Source: CAVWDU01 sp963753815 (GTDB lineage: Bacteria; Pseudomonadota; Gammaproteobacteria; Pseudomonadales; Halieaceae). Taken from it: a DNA stretch of 64,000 nt. The position numbers were made by a program, and so were the translations under genes. Shown here piece after piece: positions 1 through 9,125 of this stretch. The notes beneath the pieces are model-generated. The model made no database searches. It was not told the DNA's origin and saw only the letters and a list, made by a program, of their open reading frames with translations. Within the stretch, counting starts at the first letter, position 1, and each line of letters starts with the position of its first letter. The DNA is taken from positions 744,001 to 808,000 of the forward strand of contig CAVWDU010000004.1 in assembly GCA_963753815.1 (NCBI GenBank). The letters run 5' to 3'.

Positions 1-204
1 CGCGGACGACTCTTCCCGTTTGAGGCGCACGAAATCCACCAGGTGGGCCCGGTTGGACTCGTCAAGGCGCTGCTGGCTTGACGCGATGAGCTGGTGCATG
101 AACCAGGTCAGCAGCAGCGCACAACACGCGCCCAGCACCGTGACCAGCAGGAGGCGCCAGTAGTAGTGGTGGTCTTCGAGCTGGGTGAGGCTGCGGCGGG
201 CCAT
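1..204 (-). CDS. tonB: TonB-family energy transducer, N-terminal part (cut by window edge)
   Basis: Only the first 68 codons are in the window. After a short basic/polar N-terminus there is one hydrophobic segment at about residues 16-40 (WRLLLVTVLGACC...), then a polar stretch ending in DFVRLKRE. This is the anchor and start of the periplasmic part of TonB proteins of the short, TtpC-associated type. The proline-rich spacer and receptor-binding domain lie outside the window. It starts 2 bases after the exbD stop, so it is the last visible gene of the DUF3450-ttpC-exbB-exbD operon. The expected role is carrying proton-motive energy to outer-membrane receptors. The family call rests on the N-terminus and the context. 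Confidence 0.75.
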   Translation of the reverse strand, partial: MARRSLTQLEDHHYYWRLLLVTVLGACCALLLTWFMHQLIASSQQRLDESNRAHLVDFVRLKREESSA

Positions 205-206
205 GC

Positions 207-611
207 TCAGTTCTGGGTCGCCAGGGCGATTTCATAGACACCGGCCATCCGCGAGGCATCCATGACCTGCACCAGCATCTCGTTGGTGGAATCCTGGTCC
301 GCCTGAATGACCACGGTTCCCTTGGGGTTTTCGGCGTGCAGGCGCTCGATATTGGCCCTGACCGAGCGCACGTCGACCTCGCGGCGATTGACCCAGATCT
401 TGTTGTGCGCATCGATGGCGACGAGGATGTTGGCCTTCTCCTTGACCACCGCCGTCTGTGCCTTGGGGCGATTGACATCGATGCCCGATTCCTTGACGAA
501 CGTGGCGGTGACGATAAAGAAAATCAGCATGATGAACACCACGTCGAGCATCGGCGTGATATCCACACTGGCTTCGCTTTCCTCGGCGCTGCTTCCCAGT
601 ATCCTTCGCAT
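207..611 (-). CDS. exbD: ExbD/TolR-type biopolymer transport protein
   Basis: A 134-residue protein with one transmembrane segment near residues 16-40 preceded by SVDITPMLDVVFIML. This is the ExbD/TolR signature, with the proton-path aspartate in PMLD. The rest is a small periplasmic domain. I chose the ATG at 611 over an upstream in-frame start at 647 because it forms a TGATG overlap with the exbB stop, the same coupling seen at the ttpC start. With ExbB it forms the inner-membrane proton channel that drives TonB. Confidence 0.93.
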   Translation of the reverse strand: MRRILGSSAEESEASVDITPMLDVVFIMLIFFIVTATFVKESGIDVNRPKAQTAVVKEKANILVAIDAHNKIWVNRREVDVRSVRANIERLHAENPKGTVVIQADQDSTNEMLVQVMDASRMAGVYEIALATQN

Positions 612-1168
612 CAGGGTGCTTCCTCTTCGGGTTCGCTCTTCCGCCACAGGTCCAGAAGATCGTTGAGCTTGTTACTTTCCGCATTCAACCGCCGGTTGAC
701 CGCGCTGGTGATGAGCATACCGGCAATGGCGACGACCATGCCTGCCATCGTGGTGACCGTTGCCTTGGATACCCCCGACGCGGTGGACCGCGGATTGTTC
801 GAGCCGGTCGCGGCGACGGCATCGAACACCTCCAGCATACCCAGTACCGTGCCCAGCAGACCCAGCAGGGGGCACAGCTTGATCAGGGTGCGGGTGAGGT
901 CCATGTTATGGTAGAGGCTGCGGCGCAACCGGGCAATGAGCAGGTGCCGGAAGTGCTGATCATACCAGTTGCTGTGCTCGCCGCGGTATAGCCACATCAT
1001 CAGGGCCTGGTTACGCTGCTTGGGGTAGACGAGGTAGAGATAGCCCAGCCGCTCCAGTGAGAACGTCCAGATCAACAGCGCCATGAAGATGATGGCCAGC
1101 AGGATATTGCCGCCCAGTTCGGTCATATCGCCGAACCAGGGGAAGATATTGTCGATCGCGGTGAGCAA
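611..1168 (-). CDS. exbB: MotA/TolQ/ExbB proton channel family protein (ExbB)
   Basis: A 185-residue MotA/TolQ/ExbB family protein. It has an N-terminal membrane segment (about 18-38), a cytoplasmic loop, then two segments carrying LCPLLGLLGTVLGMLEVF and TMAGMVVAIAGMLITS, the conserved TolQ/ExbB core. The start is a TTG at 1168, with GAGGG about nine bases upstream inside the ttpC stop region. The gene follows ttpC by 3 bases and overlaps exbD. It is the second, short ExbB of the operon, as in Vibrio TonB2-type systems where TtpC and ExbB2 coexist. Confidence 0.92.
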   Translation of the reverse strand: MLTAIDNIFPWFGDMTELGGNILLAIIFMALLIWTFSLERLGYLYLVYPKQRNQALMMWLYRGEHSNWYDQHFRHLLIARLRRSLYHNMDLTRTLIKLCPLLGLLGTVLGMLEVFDAVAATGSNNPRSTASGVSKATVTTMAGMVVAIAGMLITSAVNRRLNAESNKLNDLLDLWRKSEPEEEAP

Positions 1169-1171
1169 GGC

Positions 1172-2591
1172 TTAACCCTCGGCCTGAATCGCTACCAGCC
1201 CGACCGCTTCCTGCTCCAGCGTTTCCTGGATGTGCTTGGCCCGGGTGTAGACCAGCTGGTGCAGCAGCAGGGTGGGTATGGCGACCGTCAGGCCCAGTAC
1301 GGTAGTGACCAGCGCCTGGGAGATGCCGCCGGCCATCAGCTTGGGATCGCCGGCGCCGAACAGGGTGATGGCCTGGAAGGTAATGATCATTCCGGTCACC
1401 GTGCCCAGCAGTCCCATCAGGGGCGCGACCGCGGCGGCGATCTTGAGGAAGCCGAGCCCGCGGTTGATCTTCGGCAGCTCCCGCAGTACCGCCTCGCCCA
1501 GTCGCAGTTCCAGCGTCTCGCTGTTCCAGTTATCCTCTGATTTGTACACACCGACGACGCGCCCGAGCGGGTTGTTGCCGGGCTCATCCATGTGCTGCAG
1601 TTGTTTTTCTACCCTGCGGTTGGTGATGGTAAGGCTGATGAACAGGTAGATTGCCAATGCCACCGAAAGCACCCCGAGGCCGATGATCAGGTAGCCGATC
1701 ACACCACCCTGGGCGACACGGGCCTTCAGGTCGGGCGCCTGCACCAGCAGCGACAGCAACTGGCCGCGGGTGGGATCGATGCTGAACGGCACCATCTCGT
1801 TGGCGTCGGCGATGCTCTCTGCCCCCTGCATGTAGCGGGGGGCCGGTTGCCGCCCATACTCCACGACCCGCCCTGTCTCGGGAATGTACTGGTAGTAATT
1901 GCCGTCCGATACCAGGTTGAAACTGCCGACACGGATCACTTGCTGCTGCTTTTCCTCGCCCTCACGGGTCAATACCGGCATGGTGACCCTGGCCACCTTG
2001 CCCGTCTGCGTCATTTCCCACTGCAGCTCGTACCACAGGCGCTCGATCTCCTCGATGGTCGGCAGGTCGGAGGTCTGGCCCATGCGGGCGGCGAACTCCA
2101 CCAGGTAGTCGGTACGCTCGGGCTTGTGGATCTGGGTGAGAGAGGATGAGAACTTGCCCTGGGCGTCGCCTGCGACCTGCTGCAGTACGCCGAACAGCTC
2201 TTTCAACGAGCCCAGGCGTTCGGCCAGCCGTTCCTGCAGTTCGCCGATCAGCAGGTCGTTTTCCTCGAACTGCGTCTCCCGCTCCTGACTGATGGCCTCC
2301 TCGCGCTGCTCCTCGGCGATCAGTTCCTCCAGCCGCTGCCGCTGTTTGCGACTGCTCCCGCTTGAACTCGGCGAGTCGGTTACGGTTATCCTTGTTATCG
2401 CTGGCGCGGCCCTGGCGGACCTCCTGCAGCAGTGTGTCCATATCCAGCTCGGGTTCGTCCTCGTCCGCGGCCATCGCCGACATGACCGGGAAGACACAGA
2501 GCACACAGAACAGGGCCACCGCTATCAGCTCGCAAAAGTAGCGAAGCCAGCGAACGCGTGGTGAGAATGACTCTTCGTGGCGATGACTCAT
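1172..2591 (-). CDS. ttpC: TtpC-type large ExbB/TolQ protein, interrupted by one frameshift
   Basis: The gene reads in two frames. The N-terminal part from ATG 2591 has a signal-like segment (about 15-40, ending SAMAADEDEP) and an acidic coiled region through EFKREQS. The C-terminal part continues as RKQRQRLEELIAEEQREE, a long coiled coil, a beta-rich periplasmic region and a MotA/TolQ/ExbB core (GLGFLKIAAAVAPLMGLLG, GGISQALVTTVLGLTVAIP). Removing one base near 2351 joins them into one protein of about 472 residues, the normal TtpC layout. The start makes a TGATG overlap with the DUF3450 stop. TtpC proteins are required in Vibrio-type TonB2 systems alongside ExbB2/ExbD2. The frameshift may be a sequence error or real. 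Confidence 0.85.
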
Positions 2592-3364
2592 CACTGCATA
2601 TCCTCTGCTGGCGGTACGGGGACGGTGAACAGTTCGGGGGCCATTTCAGTGCGGGCGATGCGCAGGCCCTTGTCGACGTTGCGCTGGTACTGGCTTTGCG
2701 ACATCTCCACCCAGTCCTTGCTCTCGTTATCCCAGTGCCCGAAGCGGTCGTTGCCGACGCTGCGGTAAAGCAGGGCAATCCGGCCGATACGCAGGTAGTC
2801 CACATCGAAGCTCTTGTCCGCCAGGTTCAACTTGCCCTTGTAGGCCTCCAGGGTTCTGCCGAAGTCGTTCTCGATCTGGAATGCCTCGAACACCCGGCGC
2901 GTTTTCTCGGCAATGGTCAGGTCAGGCCGTTCCATCAACACCCGCAACTTGGCGACGCGCTCCTCGCGCTCCTCTTTCAGGAAGGGGACGTCCAACGCAA
3001 TGAATTCATCGAGGCTGTCCAGCATGCGCATCAGGAGGGGGATCATCTGTCGCTCGATCACCGTGGCGTTGGCGATGGAGGACCGCAGGGTCTCGATGTC
3101 CGCCTCCTGGCCGGAAAGCTGCTTGGCCAGCAGGGCGTTGTACACCTTCAGCCCGTCGACGATTTTAAGCTTGGCCTGAAATTCGTTGACCAGGTCGGTA
3201 GTGTCTGAAAACACCTTGTCGACACGCCGCTGCGCCTGCTGGTTATCGCTGATCCGCTTTTCTTCTTCGTTGATCACCGGTGCGGCCGGGTCCTGCCCGA
3301 GCACGGGCAGTGCGCCCAGTGCATAGCAGACGCAGATCGCGGTGAAGGGGTGCAAGAGTCTCAA
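2591..3364 (-). CDS. DUF3450 periplasmic coiled-coil protein of the TonB operon
   Basis: This has a signal peptide (RLLHPFTAICVCYALG, cut near GALPVLGQ) followed by a mostly helical, charged protein with long coiled-coil regions (about 257 residues). It matches the DUF3450 family, which typically opens TtpC-type TonB operons. Its exact role is not established. I placed the start at TTG 3364 because GGAGG sits 7 bases upstream and the signal peptide begins directly. A GTG at 3421 would add 19 residues that look non-native. It overlaps ttpC by TGATG and is the first gene of the operon; an FNR-like palindrome lies 84 bases upstream. Confidence 0.85.
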   Translation of the reverse strand: MRLLHPFTAICVCYALGALPVLGQDPAAPVINEEEKRISDNQQAQRRVDKVFSDTTDLVNEFQAKLKIVDGLKVYNALLAKQLSGQEADIETLRSSIANATVIERQMIPLLMRMLDSLDEFIALDVPFLKEEREERVAKLRVLMERPDLTIAEKTRRVFEAFQIENDFGRTLEAYKGKLNLADKSFDVDYLRIGRIALLYRSVGNDRFGHWDNESKDWVEMSQSQYQRNVDKGLRIARTEMAPELFTVPVPPAEDMQ

Positions 3365-3447
3365 GGTCAGGCCTCCGGGCAGTAGTACGCTGATGAATGC
3401 ATGATCAGCGGGAGTGCTCACCCTAGTACGAGCCTGTCCAAAAGCCC

Positions 3448-3461
3448 TTGACTTGGGTCAA
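3448..3461. promoter_or_regulatory. FNR/CRP-type palindromic site
   Basis: TTGACTTGGGTCAA is a perfect TTGAC-N4-GTCAA palindrome with the geometry of an FNR/ANR/DNR box (TTGAT-N4-ATCAA) and C/G at the inner arm position. It lies in the 234-base divergent region between the TonB operon (start 3364) and the small membrane gene (start 3599). A closely related site precedes the FNR-type regulator gene at 8395. Binding is inferred. Confidence 0.5.
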
Positions 3462-3598
3462 GCACTTTTGAGTCTGGCGGGGGGCAGATGCACGTAACTG
3501 TCGAGAAACCGTAGAGAAAGTGAGGGTATCGGCCCCCGCCGTGATTCCCGCCGCGTGAGCCAATCGGGTACACTGCGCCGATGGAAGGGGGGTAACAG

Positions 3599-3769
3599 AT
3601 GTCCGCAGAGGCCAGGTGGGTGGGCTTGATCATCGCGGCGGCGATGTTCGTTTTCAGCCTGTGGATGTATTCCCGGACCGGGGACTGGGTGGCGGCGGTG
3701 TTTGCCGTGGGCAGTGTTGGCTACGGCCTGTTCTTCCTCGATGCCCGGCGCAAGGAGCAAGACGGATGA
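3599..3769 (+). CDS. Small two-segment membrane protein, unknown function
   Basis: A 56-residue protein beginning MSAEARWVGLIIAAAMF. It has two hydrophobic segments (about 8-24 and 30-47) separated by SRTGDW, and a charged tail ARRKEQDG. The start is supported by GGGGGTAACAG upstream. Its TGA overlaps the next ATG as ATGA, so it is translationally coupled to the LEA-type lipoprotein. I do not recognise a family. The coupling and the coherent membrane pattern are the evidence that it is a real gene. Confidence 0.65.
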   Translation: MSAEARWVGLIIAAAMFVFSLWMYSRTGDWVAAVFAVGSVGYGLFFLDARRKEQDG

Positions 3770-4269
3770 AACTACTGACGACGCTGTTGCTGGCGGTGTG
3801 GTTGCTGGCAGGGTGTGCCACGCTGGACCCGGATTTCGACCCGCCCAAAGTCACGCTGGAAAGCTTCAGGGGACTGCCCGGGCAAACCGAGGGCATGCCG
3901 CGCTTCGAGATCAGGCTGCGGGTGGCCAACCCCAACGTCGAGCCCCTCGACATCGCCGGCGTCAGCTACACGGTCGAACTGCTGGGCAGTGAACTGCTCA
4001 ATGGCGTCAGCAATGATGTGCCCCGAATCGAGGGCTATACCTCGGAGGTCGTTACCCTGGAATCGTCGCTCAGTGTGTTTCAACTCCTGAAGCTGTTGGC
4101 CAGCCTCGGTCTGGAGCCCCAGGACGAGATCGATTACAGGCTGTCAGCTAAGATCGATTTCAATGGCCTCATACCGACCCAGCGGGTGCAGGAAGAGGGG
4201 GTCTTCGACCTGAGCAAGGCTGTAGGGACGGTGCCGCCGGGTGCCGGCAGGCGCTCATCCCCACAGTGA
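3766..4269 (+). CDS. LEA-type (WHy/LEA2) lipoprotein
   Basis: A 167-residue protein with a lipoprotein signal (MKLLTTLLLAVWLLAGC; lipobox LAGC, modified Cys at residue 17). The rest is a beta-sandwich sequence with RVANPNVEPLDIAGVSYTVELLG, the characteristic N-P-N of LEA14/WHy domains. Bacterial members are exported small lipoproteins of unclear function, sometimes linked to desiccation or envelope stress. The start overlaps the preceding gene's stop. Its 3' end overlaps the convergent transporter gene by 15 bases. Confidence 0.85.
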   Translation: MKLLTTLLLAVWLLAGCATLDPDFDPPKVTLESFRGLPGQTEGMPRFEIRLRVANPNVEPLDIAGVSYTVELLGSELLNGVSNDVPRIEGYTSEVVTLESSLSVFQLLKLLASLGLEPQDEIDYRLSAKIDFNGLIPTQRVQEEGVFDLSKAVGTVPPGAGRRSSPQ

Positions 4270-5607
4270 GTTGGCAAAAATCGCCAATATGACCAGCGGG
4301 CAGACCACCCGCACATACCAGGGCCAGATTTTCCAGAACAGGCTGTTCTCCACGTCGGGGTTCCCCTTGCGCAGCTCCTGCAGCAGGCTGTCACGGTGCC
4401 ACACCCAGCCCGCGAAGATACAGAACATGAAGCCGAGCAGCGGCTGGCTGTAGCGTGTGGTCAGGGCGATCACCAAACCGAACAGCGTCTGGAAGTTGAA
4501 CAGGATCACCGCACTGACCGCGGCGATGGCGATGCCGATGCCCCAGACTGCGACGTGCCGGCTCAGGCCCTGCTCCTCGATGGTGTAGGCGACGGGCACC
4601 TCGAGCATCGAGATAGACGAGGTGAGTGCGGCGATGGCCATCAGGAAGAAAAAGGTCATGGCGACGACAGTCCCCGCGGTACCCATCGAGGCGAACAGCT
4701 CCGGCAGTACCTGGAAGATCAGGGTGTCTTCGGAGAGCAATGCTCCGGACTCGGAGAAAATCTCCACACCGTTGTGGGCGGCCACATACATGGCGGGCAG
4801 CACCAGGAATCCCGCCGAGACGGCGATGAAGATGTCCACCGCGGTCACCAGCCCGCCGAGCACAGGCAGGTTTTCCTTGTCGCTCACGTAGGAACCGTAG
4901 ACCAGCATGGTACCGACACCGAGCGAGAGCGAGAAGAACGCCGAGCCCAGGGCGGCGATGATCAATCCGGGCGACAGGGCCGCGTCGACGTCCGGCAGCA
5001 GGTAGACTTTCAGGCCCGTCATGGCGCCGGGCAGGGTGAGCACATATCCCACCAGCAGCAGCAGCGTCAGCAACAGCGATGGCATCAGACGCGCCGACCA
5101 GCGCTCGATACCCGCCTTCACACCCTCCGAGATAATGCCGATCGTGAGCATCATGAACAGCAGCATGAACACCAGGTTGCGCGACACGCTGAAGGTGGTG
5201 AGCCAGCCGGCAATCTCCTCCAGCCCGGCCAGTTGGGCGATGGCGCCCAGGCAGTGGGCGATCATCCAGCCGGCGACGATGGCGTAGAAACTGAGAATCA
5301 GGCTGGCGACGATAAAACCGACGATGCCGGTGGTCGCGCCGACGCTTCGCGTCACGGGTCCGTTGGCAACCAGCTTGAGGGCGCTGACGGCGTTGGCGTG
5401 GGCGTGCCGGCCGATGATGAGTTCCGCCATCAACGCAGGGTAGGCGAGGGTGAACGCCAGCACCAGGTAGACCAGCAGGAATGCTGCGCCGCCGTTGCTG
5501 GCGGCCTGGGTCGGGAAGCCCCAGATATTGCCCAGGCCGACGGCGCTGCCCGCCGCCGCCATGACAAACCCGAACCGTGAGCTGAATTCGCCGCGAGCCG
5601 CCGCCAT
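4255..5607 (-). CDS. Neurotransmitter:sodium symporter family transporter
   Basis: A 450-residue, multi-spanning protein. It starts with SSRFGFVMAAAGSAVGLGNIWGFP, the hallmark of the NSS/SNF (LeuT-like) family: sodium-coupled uptake of amino acids or related amines through the inner membrane. About 11-12 hydrophobic segments follow, including the unwound TM1 (AVGLGNIWGFP) and a TM6 region with LGSAFFSLSLGVGTM. Length matches bacterial members. The substrate cannot be read from the sequence. It is monocistronic and convergent with the LEA lipoprotein. Confidence 0.93.
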   Translation of the reverse strand: MAAARGEFSSRFGFVMAAAGSAVGLGNIWGFPTQAASNGGAAFLLVYLVLAFTLAYPALMAELIIGRHAHANAVSALKLVANGPVTRSVGATTGIVGFIVASLILSFYAIVAGWMIAHCLGAIAQLAGLEEIAGWLTTFSVSRNLVFMLLFMMLTIGIISEGVKAGIERWSARLMPSLLLTLLLLVGYVLTLPGAMTGLKVYLLPDVDAALSPGLIIAALGSAFFSLSLGVGTMLVYGSYVSDKENLPVLGGLVTAVDIFIAVSAGFLVLPAMYVAAHNGVEIFSESGALLSEDTLIFQVLPELFASMGTAGTVVAMTFFFLMAIAALTSSISMLEVPVAYTIEEQGLSRHVAVWGIGIAIAAVSAVILFNFQTLFGLVIALTTRYSQPLLGFMFCIFAGWVWHRDSLLQELRKGNPDVENSLFWKIWPWYVRVVCPLVILAIFANSLWG

Positions 5608-5761
5608 CGCCGTTCCTGTTATCGTCGGTTATGGTCGCGGAGTGTAGCACGAACCCGCCGCCGTGCCGTGGCTGCAGAACCGGCGGCTGCGGCGGAAAAC
5701 ACAGCGAATTCTGTGCTAACATGCGGCCGCGCCGGGCGAGCCCCGACGTCGCTTCTCTCCC

Positions 5762-5849
5762 GCCCGGGTGGTGAAATTGGTAGACACAGGAGACTTAAAA
5801 TCTCCCGCCTATTGCAGGCGTGCCGGTTCGATTCCGGCCTCGGGCACCA
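5762..5849 (+). tRNA. tRNA-Leu (UAA)
   Basis: The acceptor arm GCCCGGG pairs with CTCGGGC before A-CCA, with one G-T pair. The anticodon loop contains TAA in ACTTAAAAT. A long variable arm, typical of leucine tRNA, is present, and the T-arm reads CGGTTCGATTCCGG. CCA is encoded (5847-5849). A TAACAT-like minus-10 box lies about 40 bases upstream. Confidence 0.97.
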
Positions 5850-5909
5850 CTTCCAACCGTCATGTGCACGTTGTCTGACCCGGGTATTCGTCAGCCTGAC
5901 AGCAGACAT

Positions 5910-5936
5910 AAAAAAAGCGGCCCGCAGGCCGCTTTC
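5910..5936 (-). terminator. Rho-independent terminator of the 5956-8048 gene
   Basis: On the minus strand GCGGCC-TGCG-GGCCGC, extended by AAA/TTT, is followed by seven T residues. It lies 20 bases downstream of the stop of the secreted-protein locus and would end its transcript. Confidence 0.85.
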
Positions 5937-5955
5937 AGGGTGCTGGAAGCGCTGG

Positions 5956-8048
5956 CTACTTCAAGCGCACGTTGGTGTAGACGGGCTCTGCCTCGTCGAC
6001 GGGAACACCGTTGAGCAACAGGGTCATGGTCCAGGTGATGGTGTCTTCCACGAAAGGCGCCGTGAAGGGCACTTTCACCATGGTCTTGTCGCCGGGCAGC
6101 AGTTCCTCGAAGGGTTCGACCACCTCGAGGTATTTGTTGCCGGTTTCCCCGATACCGGTGAACAGTACGCTGCCGACACCCGCGGCCTGGGAACTGGCGT
6201 CAACGGCAACCCATACTTCGACAGTACTTTCCTTGCCGCCGAAGATGTTGTTCGGGGCCTTGGGCTTGTAAATATCGATGTCGGGTAAGACCGGTGGCAG
6301 AATTCCATCACCGTTGATCACCAGCCGGGCGCTGAACAGCGCGGTTGGCTTGCGGTCGCCCTTGATATAGACCGCCAGGTCGAAATCCTCGGTCATGGGC
6401 AGGCCGTTGGTGGTGACACCGGGTACGATCCCTTCTTCCACGAAGTCGTTCATCTCCACCCAGCCGGACTGCTGGACAGGGGAGATGGGCCCCCGCGACT
6501 CGTCCCAGTCCAGCAGGTTGATGACCGTGGTGACCGGCGTGCCGACTTCGTACTTGATGTTGTCGTTACCGTAGGGCGGCGCGCTGCAGTTGATCGCCGG
6601 GATTTCCAGCCCGGGTATGTCCTGGCCGAACTTGTTGGCTTTAAGGCGCCAGCGCGGTCCGGAAACCAGTTCCAGATCCGGGTCCGCGGGATCGGCCAGG
6701 GCTGGAAGCCGAACCCCTGGAAGTCATATGTACCCGCCGCCGCCACTGTCGTGTTGACGTAGGACCACTCGAAGGGATCGCGGTCGACGCGTCGTGTAGA
6801 ACGCGTTGGTGAGTGCCCCCTGCAGGTCAGAGGAGAATGCGTGGGATCGATGTCGGTGTCGATCGAGCGCAAACTGCGGCATTCTTGAACAGTGTGCCGG
6901 CCTGGATCGGCGTGCCGGTCGATGCCTTCCAGTGCGATCGCCGTCGCCCTCGTAGCAGTCGTTGAGCGCGCGCCAATCGTCGCCGTCCTCGTAGTAAGAC
7001 GGTTTGCGGCCGGTGGCCGCCTCGTTTTCGAGGTCCTCCGGGCGAAGCTGGTCATTGGGGTTGTTGGTGATCCAGTGGGTGACGTAGAGCTTGGCGTCGG
7101 TAACCGGGAAGTCGTTCACCAGTTCCCCGGGCCGGGTCCCGTTCCTTCCACTCCGCGGGCAGGGGCAGCCTGGCGTACAGCCGTACGTCGTTCGGCCGCT
7201 TGATCAGGCTGCCCCAGCGGTACAGTGGCTTGCCGTCGTCCTTCAGGGTGACCGAGTAGTCCGTACTGGTGGCGATGTCACGAACACCGTGGTGTTGTCG
7301 TTGGCATCCATCTGCACGCCGGCGTGGCGTCGGTCAGCCGTGGCCGGCAGCACATTGTCGACGATGATGTCCAGTTCGTCGTCCAGCGCTGCGTCGGCGC
7401 AATTCAGCGACATCGTCAGCCAAGAGAGATCAGCCCTGCATGCCATCTTCCGTCGGCGAAAAAGTAGGGAATCAGTCTCGTGGCAGGTCAGCACATGCTC
7501 CATCACCGTGTAGTGCTCGGTGGAACACTTGATGGAGTTGCCGCCGAGGCCCTGGCACCAGGTGCCCAGCGGCGGCTTGACCTTGTAGGTGTCGGTCTCG
7601 GCGTTGGAGACCTTGATACCGACGACCTCGTCGCCGTCCTCGATGTTGCCGACCCAGCCTTCGGCGTAGTATCCGTCCTGCACCTTGGCCTCGGCGCCGA
7701 GGAAGTCGACGACGTCTGAACCCGAACGTCGGTGTCGACCGGGTAGAGCATGACACCTTGTTTGTCCACGAAAGGTTGTGGGTCCTCGACCAGGTCGCCG
7801 TTTGCATCCTGGGGACAGTCCGGGGAGCCCGGATAGATGGCCGTGTCCAGGCCGCAGATAGCCGACTGGTCACTGGCGACGCCCTCCGGCCCGAAGGTAG
7901 TGCCGGCAAAATCGACCTGGAGGTCGTCGATCGTGAATACGTGTTCCGCCTCATGCACGCCCTGGGCGTTGCCAACCGATGCGGAGAGAAGGGTGCCCGC
8001 TGCCAGGGCGGCGACGGCCACCGACAAGGGCTTGCGTTTTACTTTCAT
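5956..8048 (-). pseudogene. Secreted protein of unknown family, reading frame broken several times
   Basis: The locus starts at ATG 8048 with AGGAGAACACG upstream and a clear signal peptide (KVKRKPLSVAVAALAAGTLL, cut near SVGNAQG). It ends at 5956 just before a strong terminator, so it looks like one gene of about 690 codons. Coherent protein is spread over at least four frame changes: 8048 to about 7720 (FTIDDLQVDFAGTTFGPEGV), about 7720-7440 (GYYAEGWVGNIEDGDEVVG, LGGNSIKCSTEHYTV), about 7119-6960 (LYVTHWITNNPNDQLRPEDL), about 6780-6710 (FEWSYVNTTVAAAGTYDFQG), and about 6700-5956 (INCSAPPYGNDNIKYEVG through TNVRLK). The last part is beta-rich and looks immunoglobulin-like. I recognise no family. 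The frameshifts may be sequence errors; if so this is an exported protein of about 75 kDa. Confidence 0.6.
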
Positions 8049-8284
8049 CGTGTTCTCCTGATTGTTTTTACAGTCGATGTGGGGTTTTTGCTCCCCGGGC
8101 GGCCGGCAGTCGCTGCGCGATGGTTGCGATGAGCCATCATCCCCCTCATGACTCAGAACCCGCCTGATGGTGGTCCCGATAATGACATCGCAGGAACCGG
8201 CCTTACCGTGCTCCGGAAGGACAACACGTGCTGCCGCCTCATAAGCGACTTAACGCTAGCAATTTAGAACTTGAATAGAATTGA

Positions 8285-8297
8285 GAATTGTCAATTC
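8285..8297. repeat. Inverted repeat GAATTG-T-CAATTC upstream of the FNR-type gene
   Basis: A perfect 6-bp palindrome around a single T, 23 bases before the FNR-like site, in the divergent region between the secreted-protein locus and the regulator. It could be a second operator. No partner is identifiable. Confidence 0.35.
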
Positions 8298-8319
8298 CAG
8301 CTCGCGGGCGACAAGATCG

Positions 8320-8333
8320 TTGATCTGGGTCAA
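8320..8333. promoter_or_regulatory. FNR/ANR-type box upstream of the FNR-like gene
   Basis: TTGATCTGGGTCAA matches TTGAT-N4-ATCAA in nine of ten arm positions. It lies 62 bases before ATG 8395, a position suited to autoregulation, and about 270 bases before the divergent secreted-protein start. The regulator downstream keeps the E..SR recognition-helix residues that read TTGAT half-sites in E. coli FNR. Confidence 0.55.
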
Positions 8334-8394
8334 TACTGCCAGTCCGGGCAACTGGAAACGGGACGATTCCCGTCACTGCCCCTATAATGACGGC

Positions 8395-9125
8395 ATGGAG
8401 ACTATCGGCCGAGAAAATGCACCCGAACCGGGGTGCGACCACCAGAGGCGGGTTGCAGACGTCGACTGCAGGCACTGTGTCGTCAGGCACCGTATGTTGT
8501 TCGCGGACATCGACGTCGAGGCGGCGTCCGCATTGTTGATACCGATCAGGCACCAGTGGTTCAGGCCCGGAGACGTGGTATACCGCGCGGGGAACGCGCG
8601 AAAGCTCTCTACTCGGTGCGTCGCGGTGTGATCAAGCTCTCCCTGAGTTCGGCTGATGGTGACCTGCGCATCGTACGCCTGATCGGCCCCGGCGGCGTGA
8701 TCGGGATGGAATCGCTGGTGGAAGACGCCCTGGAGCATGAGGCGGAAGCGCTGACCGCCGCGGATCTCTGCCGCCTGCCCGTCACGACCATGCGACAGCT
8801 GGCAGCAGAGCAGCCGGTGCTATGCAAGGGGCTGATGAAACAGTGGCACGTGCAACTCAGCCAGGCGGATAACCACCTGCTACAACTGTCTATGGGCCCG
8901 ATACGCGACAGGGTTTCCGCCATGCTGCGGGAGCTGGACGACCTCAGCCGCAAGGGCAGCGTCGATTTCCGCTTGCCGTCTAATTCGGACATCTCCTCCC
9001 TCGTCGCTGCCAGGGTCGAAACCGTCAGCCGGGTGATGGCGGAACTCAAGCGTGAGGGCTTCCTGGTCCGGGACGAACAGGGCGAATGGACGCCCGGCCA
9101 GGCGTTGAACCCCGTCAATATTTGA
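8395..9125 (+). CDS. CRP/FNR-family transcription regulator, one frameshift
   Basis: The N-terminal part from ATG 8395 (METIGRENAPEPGCDHQ..DCRHC) runs in one frame to about 8593. The rest (AKALYSVRRGVIKLSL...) is in another and ends at 9125. One base missing near 8593-8602 explains the break. Joined, it is about 243 residues: Cys-containing N-terminus, cyclic-nucleotide-binding-like beta roll (YSVRRGVIKL, IGPGGVIGME), dimer helix and a winged helix-turn-helix with VETVSRVMAELKREG. Cysteines at about residues 14, 26 and 29 plus one in LTAADLCRLP (aligned with FNR Cys122) suggest a possible iron-sulfur sensor. However, the C-X2-C-X5-C spacing of E. coli FNR is not kept: the last position is Met. 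The E, S and R of the recognition helix match FNR. Confidence 0.8.

Noticed and set aside
4396..5580. Open frame of 394 codons antisense to the sodium symporter
   Set aside because: Composition is dominated by His/Gln/Arg/Asp from reading membrane-protein codons backwards; the opposite strand is a clear NSS transporter.
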